A stretch of DNA of 37,484 nt. Source: Acidobacteriota bacterium. Its GTDB lineage: Bacteria > Acidobacteriota > JAAYUB01. Of this stretch, positions 32,940-37,484 are shown piece by piece (position 1 is the stretch's first letter; each line of letters opens with the position of its first letter). The DNA is taken from contig JAFGRT010000109.1 in NCBI GenBank assembly GCA_016935015.1, positions 1 through 37,484 of the forward strand, written 5' to 3'. The notes below the pieces were generated by a model. The model had not been told where the DNA came from, made no database searches, and saw only the letters and a list, made by a program, of their open reading frames with translations. The position numbers were made by a program, and so were the translations under genes.

Positions 32940-35900
32940 TTATTCAACCGTCGGATTTTCCTCAATGCGATATGCGCACATCATACCACACACGTCGGGC
33001 GGAGTGTCGCTCCACGTCCGTCCGCCGATTGATGAATTCAGCCGGATCTCGACGAACAGCACCTGCCCACCCGTCACCGGCCGGGCGCCGGCCATGACCA
33101 CCCGCCAGAGATTCTCCCGGCGGACGACCCCCAGCGACCAGTCATCCGTCAACAAGCTGCGTTCGAAAGCCAGGCTCCAGTCTTCCCGCACTTCCAGAAC
33201 CATCTCCCACGCGGTGACTCCCCGGTTGGCGTCCAGCACGACCGGCACGCGCCAGACAAAATCTCTCTCGTTGTACAGATCTGATGTGGCCATGCGCAAC
33301 CGGGCGTCCGTATCGGCGATAGACTGTTCGTCCAGAGGGAAACCGGTCCATTCGCCGCTGTCGCAGCGCCGGACCCAGGCGGCGTCCAGGGCCGTGATCT
33401 CGCCGTCACCGGTCACATCGGCGGCGCAGAGGGGAAGCGCGTCGGGCGGCGAACCTTCCAAAACAAACGTCTCGATCAGCTGGGCATCGTAGACCGTGAC
33501 GGCCCCGTCACCGGAAACGTCGCCGGCGATGCATTCCTCACCGAGGCATATCCTGGTGGATGCCTTCACTGCAGCCGATACGTCTCTGTTGATCCGGAAG
33601 CGGGACAGCTCCATCCTTGCGCAGTCCCGGCCCAGCCCGGCGGCACCGGCGGCCAGCAGGATGTTCAGCAGCCGGCCCCGGTCACGGAGCGGACGGATCC
33701 CCTCCGCGCGGATGACCAGTCCGCCGGATTCCCACTCGCCCCGTACGTTCCATCCTTCGGACAACGTACCCTCCGGCCAGAGATCCTTCACCTGCAGTAA
33801 CTCCGGATCGTACGCCAGGGTAAATTCCCAGGCCGTGACAGTCCAGGCCTCCGGCAGGACATCCAGCGGTGCGCTGAGCGAAACGGGCAAAATCACTTCT
33901 TCCCCCGCAGGTATCTCCAGGTTTTCCGGAAGCGTCACCACCAGGGGTGGCCCTTGTGGCCCGGCGGGCGGAATAGCTCTGATATCCTCGCTCAGACCGT
34001 AGTCGCTGAAAACCGAGATCCGCAGTTCCGTGGCGGATAGGAGCCGCTCGGACGTCAGCCCGCGAATCCGGTATTGCCCGGTCGGATATTGATGTAGGGC
34101 CGCCCTGAGATCCGTCAGGGAAACATCTTTGGGCGACGGGAACCAGAGCCCGCCGGTCTGGCGGGCCAACTGCTCCAGCGGATCGACGGCTACCGATCCG
34201 GTACCCACGACATGAACAGCGATGCGACTGTCGGCGGCCAGCCGGACCACATCGGCCATGGAATGGCGGCTGTGGGTGTCTCGACCGTCGCTCAGCACGA
34301 CAACATGGCGGCTGCCCGGATAAGGGCCCAGGCTCTCCAGGGCCTGGACCAGGGCGTCATGCAGACGTGTGAATCCACCGGAGGGGAGAAGGTCCAGCCG
34401 GGTCTCCAGCCGCTGTCGGTCTACCGTCCATAAAGAGATCGGCCGGGCAGTCGCCGTGTTCACCAGAGCCCAGCGATCCTCCGGGGCGCCGTGGCTGAGG
34501 AGTTCCCGCATCAACTGCCGGCCCTCCGTGAGAGTGGAAGCGGATATGCTGGCGCTGGTGTCGAAACAGATAACGCCCGTCACCGGTGCATCCCCGCTGA
34601 GCGGTTCGATGTTGAACGGTGTTTCCACCCCATCCAGGGCCACACTGACCTCTTCCTGCCGCAAGCCCTGCCGGGCTTGGCCGGCGCCATGGTATGCCGA
34701 AAACACAACCTCCGCCGATCCACCCGGCGTAAAAGCGAGGCGATTGATATCCAGGCCGGGTTCCGTGGACGGGACCGTCCGCACCAAGCGGAACGGATAA
34801 CGGCTGCCGGACGGCGGAATCTCGAATTGCAAGTAGTGCGGACCTCGCCTCCGGGCCACCATGATTTCCGGCGTACCTGGCTCCGCCACGGCGCCTGCAC
34901 GTTCGGCACCAGACTCGCCGGCCGTTTTTTCCCAACCGGGCCAACACCATTCCCCACCGGATTTTCCCGGCAGAACCAGCGGCCTGCCCATGCCCATCCG
35001 CCCCGCCACCAGCATACGCGTCAGTTCCTCCGTTGTCGGCAACCGGTATCCGTCGGCCGATACATCGCAAAATATGCCGGTTTCACGGAAATTGTGACGA
35101 TGGATACAGCCTTCCCCCTTCGCCGTCGCATAGTAACAGGGTTGCCACCCCCTTTTCCGAGAGAGCTGGTTGGCATACCAGACCGCCTCTCGCCACGTAG
35201 CCCGGGCCAGAAATGCATCGCCAGCCGGTTCCGTCACCCTCGGCGGGACGGTCGGAACGACAGCAGGCGAAGGGTTATCCGGGATCTGGTTGGCACTCAG
35301 CGGGGCTTCCATGACAGCAATATCCCGAGGCAGCAACCGGTAACCGGCGTTTATCGCTTCATGTAGTTCACCGACACCGCCCATCGCCGAGAGGATCGGC
35401 ACCCGGCCGGTGGCCAGAAACCGCAACTCTCCCAGCCGGTGATCCGTGTCATAGATTACACCGGTATTGCCGGCCGCCGGCAGAACAGGCCGGGTTAGAA
35501 TGACGCCGCCCTCGCCCACGGTGACCAGCTGACGGCCATTGGTGGCGATTTCATACAGGTTCGTTTCCGCGGGCGACGGTAGCTGGAGCCAGGTCCGGCC
35601 GTCGAGACTGGCAAAGACGATCCCTTCGTAGCCGACAGCCCACCACTGCTCTTCTGACCAGCAAATTCCCTCCAAATGATTGCGACGACCGAGTCCAAAA
35701 GCCGCCCAGTGACATCCGTCCCCGCTGCACGTCACCACTCCACCTTCGCCCACGGCCGCGTACATGGTATCTCCGGCGGCCACGGCATACAGATGGTTGG
35801 GGGTGCCCGCTTCATGGCGTCGCCACTGCCGGCCATCCCGGCTATGCAACAAGGTGCCGTTCCGCCCGGTGGCCACCCAGCCCTGCGGCCCATCCGTCAC

Positions 35901-37376
35901 GGCATACAAATCCTGGGTGGTGTCCGTGGCACATTCCGTCCAGTTGACACCATCGACACTGTGATAGATCCGGCCCCATTCGCCGGCGGCGAGCCAGGAG
36001 TGGCCATCGGTTCCGAGGCCATATAGATTGCGGGGTATTCCCGCCTCGATTTGCCGCCATTCCCGGCCGTCCTCGCTCCGCAGCACCAGTCCGTCATCGC
36101 CCACGGCCAGCAGGATCCGGCCGTCGTATTCGACGGCCCGCAGCCGGCGGTTCACGCTGACCGCCAGCGACCGCCACGAGAGGGCATCCGCCGCGCTCGC
36201 CCACAAGCCGTCCCGGCCGACGGCGATAAAACCGTCCGGACCGTCCGTCACGCTTTCCAGCTCGCCGGGCCGGTCCCCTGTCGGCCCGGCCCATTCCTCG
36301 CCGGAGTCACTGCCGAGGATAGTCCCGTAGTAGCCCACCGCCTGCCATCGTCCCTCGGCATACATCACACCGCTCAGTCCGGCGGTAGTCGGCACGGCGA
36401 TATTCTCCCATGGCCCGTCGCCGGTGCGGCTGAGCATCGTTCCACCAAAGCCTACGGTTATATACCGCCCCGCGGCGAAATGAACGGCGTATAGGTCCCG
36501 TCGGACTACCGGTGGATGGTGTTGCCAGTCGTTGCCATCGGGGCTGGAAACAATCAGGCCGCCATAACCTACGGCCACCATTCCCTGCGTACCGGCACAC
36601 ACGGCATACAGGTCGCTTCGTCCGTGCATCTCAAAGTTACGCCGTTGCCAGATCTCACCGTCGGTGCTGGTCAGGATCAGCCCGTCGGCTCCCACGATCA
36701 CCCAACCGGCTGCGTCGTGCGCGATTCCATACAATGTTGCGGCGACGCCGGCGTCCACGTTTGTCCAGGATTCTGCATCCGGGCTGCGCAGAATCACCCC
36801 GGCCTCACCCACGGCCCAGAAATGGTCGGCCGCCCAGATGACGTAGTAGAGCGTCCGCGCCGTCGGGGGGATGACAGCCGTCCATTCACCGGCATCCCGG
36901 CTGATTAGCACGGTGCCCTCATTTCCAACGATCACCAGCCGATCCCCGTTGCTGGCCAGGCTGTTAAGGGAATTGCGGGTCCCCGATGCACCGCGCCGCC
37001 ATGAGCATCCTTCCAGGCTGGTCAGGATCGTTCCCCGGCGTCCCACAGCCACATAATGTCCGTGAAAATGCCCGATAGCCCGCAAATGATTCCCCTGGGG
37101 CTGCGGCTGGATCCAATGCCAGGGGTCCAGGCCGCACTGGCGATAGATAAACCGCCGGGCCGCGAAAGGGAAGGAGTCCGCATCTTCCACCGCCGCCGTG
37201 CGGACGGCGGCGGTCAGAGTGGAAAGGCAAAGTGCGAAAGAAACACTCCATAGTAAAGGATGGAAAAGGAACAGCCTATGGACCTCCGGCCGGCCGGGAC
37301 CATGGCGGCGGTGGATTTGACGTTCCGGCATCTTGCCGTTTGAACAAGACAGGAGAAAGACATCGGCGGTGCTCAT
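32940..37376 (-). CDS. Very large exported protein: BNR repeats, FGE-like, VWA, cohesin-like and dockerin domains
   Basis: Up to 1478 residues. The start may be ATG 37376 or, with a more usual signal peptide (LFLFHPLLWSVSFALCLSTL), ATG 37331. Residues about 97-668 hold 14 repeats of about 42 residues of the form LYAV...G..VAVG..G.IL.S.DG..W, as in BNR/Ycf48 propellers. Residues about 735-865 resemble an FGE-sulfatase domain (WREAVWYANQLSRKRGW, DGYRLPTTEELTRM, FRLVRT). A VWA domain (about 930-1105) has an intact MIDAS (DTSAS, Thr in GGFTRLHDAL, LSDGRD). A cohesin-like domain (about 1150-1262; TAWEFTLAYDPELLQVKDLW) precedes a type I dockerin (about 1282-1342; DVSGDGAVTVYD, DVTGDGEITALD) and a second cohesin-like segment. 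No catalytic site is evident; a surface scaffold or sensor of protein assembly is likely. Confidence 0.85.
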   Translation of the reverse strand: MSTADVFLLSCSNGKMPERQIHRRHGPGRPEVHRLFLFHPLLWSVSFALCLSTLTAAVRTAAVEDADSFPFAARRFIYRQCGLDPWHWIQPQPQGNHLRAIGHFHGHYVAVGRRGTILTSLEGCSWRRGASGTRNSLNSLASNGDRLVIVGNEGTVLISRDAGEWTAVIPPTARTLYYVIWAADHFWAVGEAGVILRSPDAESWTNVDAGVAATLYGIAHDAAGWVIVGADGLILTSTDGEIWQRRNFEMHGRSDLYAVCAGTQGMVAVGYGGLIVSSPDGNDWQHHPPVVRRDLYAVHFAAGRYITVGFGGTMLSRTGDGPWENIAVPTTAGLSGVMYAEGRWQAVGYYGTILGSDSGEEWAGPTGDRPGELESVTDGPDGFIAVGRDGLWASAADALSWRSLAVSVNRRLRAVEYDGRILLAVGDDGLVLRSEDGREWRQIEAGIPRNLYGLGTDGHSWLAAGEWGRIYHSVDGVNWTECATDTTQDLYAVTDGPQGWVATGRNGTLLHSRDGRQWRRHEAGTPNHLYAVAAGDTMYAAVGEGGVVTCSGDGCHWAAFGLGRRNHLEGICWSEEQWWAVGYEGIVFASLDGRTWLQLPSPAETNLYEIATNGRQLVTVGEGGVILTRPVLPAAGNTGVIYDTDHRLGELRFLATGRVPILSAMGGVGELHEAINAGYRLLPRDIAVMEAPLSANQIPDNPSPAVVPTVPPRVTEPAGDAFLARATWREAVWYANQLSRKRGWQPCYYATAKGEGCIHRHNFRETGIFCDVSADGYRLPTTEELTRMLVAGRMGMGRPLVLPGKSGGEWCWPGWEKTAGESGAERAGAVAEPGTPEIMVARRRGPHYLQFEIPPSGSRYPFRLVRTVPSTEPGLDINRLAFTPGGSAEVVFSAYHGAGQARQGLRQEEVSVALDGVETPFNIEPLSGDAPVTGVICFDTSASISASTLTEGRQLMRELLSHGAPEDRWALVNTATARPISLWTVDRQRLETRLDLLPSGGFTRLHDALVQALESLGPYPGSRHVVVLSDGRDTHSRHSMADVVRLAADSRIAVHVVGTGSVAVDPLEQLARQTGGLWFPSPKDVSLTDLRAALHQYPTGQYRIRGLTSERLLSATELRISVFSDYGLSEDIRAIPPAGPQGPPLVVTLPENLEIPAGEEVILPVSLSAPLDVLPEAWTVTAWEFTLAYDPELLQVKDLWPEGTLSEGWNVRGEWESGGLVIRAEGIRPLRDRGRLLNILLAAGAAGLGRDCARMELSRFRINRDVSAAVKASTRICLGEECIAGDVSGDGAVTVYDAQLIETFVLEGSPPDALPLCAADVTGDGEITALDAAWVRRCDSGEWTGFPLDEQSIADTDARLRMATSDLYNERDFVWRVPVVLDANRGVTAWEMVLEVREDWSLAFERSLLTDDWSLGVVRRENLWRVVMAGARPVTGGQVLFVEIRLNSSIGGRTWSDTPPDVCGMMCAYRIEENPTVE
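35372..37090 (-). repeat. 14 tandem protein repeats of about 42 codons (BNR/Ycf48 type)
   Basis: Each unit is about 126 bases and encodes the same pattern: a hydrophobic strand (LYAV), a short turn, a second strand ending VAVG, then GTILxSxDG and a Trp. The units differ at nearly half their residues, so they are old duplications rather than recent copies. Fourteen blades would make two seven-bladed propellers. Confidence 0.85.
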
Positions 37377-37484
37377 GCCCTCATCTTACCCGATCCCCTG
37401 ACCTCGGACAAGGAGAACGAGCCAGACCCTTGACGCGTCCGGGCCTGTTGCCTCGGCACGCATCTGCTTGTCTGTCGACAAGGC
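37377..37484. other. End of window, no gene seen
   Basis: This 108-base stretch upstream of the large repeat protein shows no convincing coding frame. On the minus strand it should hold that gene's promoter, but I see no clear -35/-10 pair. Confidence 0.4.

Noticed and set aside
34491-35366. 291-residue plus-strand frame opposite the large repeat protein
   Set aside because: Arg/His/Pro-rich shadow; the minus strand carries the FGE-like and VWA domains here.
35372-37090. Tandem repeats as a CRISPR array or DNA satellite
   Set aside because: The period is about 126 bases, the units are coding and diverged, and the pattern is conserved at the protein level only.
1-37484. tRNA, rRNA, tmRNA, CRISPR, insertion sequence or att site
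   Set aside because: Reading both strands I found no transposase, integrase, direct-repeat boundary or structured RNA gene I could support; a covariance-model search would be needed to exclude small RNAs.

Overview
The window looks like chromosomal DNA from a Gram-negative (diderm) bacterium of moderately high GC. It encodes a BamD lipoprotein, many exported proteins with signal peptides, and a complete Rnf ion-translocating complex. Several features point to Acidobacteriota or a close deep-branching relative. One is an exported VWFA protein of the 'VWFA-related Acidobacterial' type (27692-28792). Another is a receiver protein with a long acidic linker and a conserved C-terminal helix (20219-21514). 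The assignment is an inference. I see no rRNA, tRNA, CRISPR array, insertion sequence or prophage gene, so this reads as stable chromosome with some unusual exported proteins.

Layout. (1) 1-657, minus: the N-terminal 219 residues of a PhoH ATPase, cut by the window edge. (2) 899-9130, plus: an exported papain-family protease with a C-terminal dockerin, a poly(A) polymerase, an exported M28 metallopeptidase and an exported GH38 alpha-mannosidase. The last two overlap by ATGA; three of the four genes look like extracellular glycoprotein degradation. (3) 9145-9351, minus: dodecin, divergent from (4) 9547-14730, plus: rnfABCDGE, with ATGA overlaps at B/C and D/G and a good promoter. (5) 14890-16420, plus: a small two-helix membrane protein and a short, divergent pyruvate-kinase-like enzyme. 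(6) 16581-24113, minus: PASTA protein, rpe, bamD, a receiver protein, birA, ftsY and a soluble hybrid histidine kinase. (7) 24321-30873, plus: smpB, an exported unknown, a YjbQ protein, a BsuPI-domain exported protein, the VWFA protein, kynureninase and a methyltransferase broken by two homopolymer frameshifts. (8) 30903-37376, minus: a B12-binding radical SAM enzyme, a small membrane protein and a very large exported protein.

Most notable system. The protein of up to 1478 residues at the right end has about 14 BNR/Ycf48-like beta-propeller repeats, an FGE-like domain, a VWA domain with an intact MIDAS, a cohesin-like domain, a type I dockerin and a second cohesin-like segment. The cysteine protease at the left end also ends in a type I dockerin. 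Together they suggest a non-cellulosomal cohesin-dockerin assembly on the cell surface or in the secretome, with a protease as one possible cargo. This is a hypothesis that binding tests could settle.

The Rnf cluster carries three sequence oddities. RnfB keeps exactly the cysteines for one cluster of its last ferredoxin module and lacks those for the other. RnfG has Pro where its flavinylation motif normally has Asp. RnfE has a short tail with a C-x2-C-x2-C-H motif. Promoter and operator calls were made by eye and are tentative.
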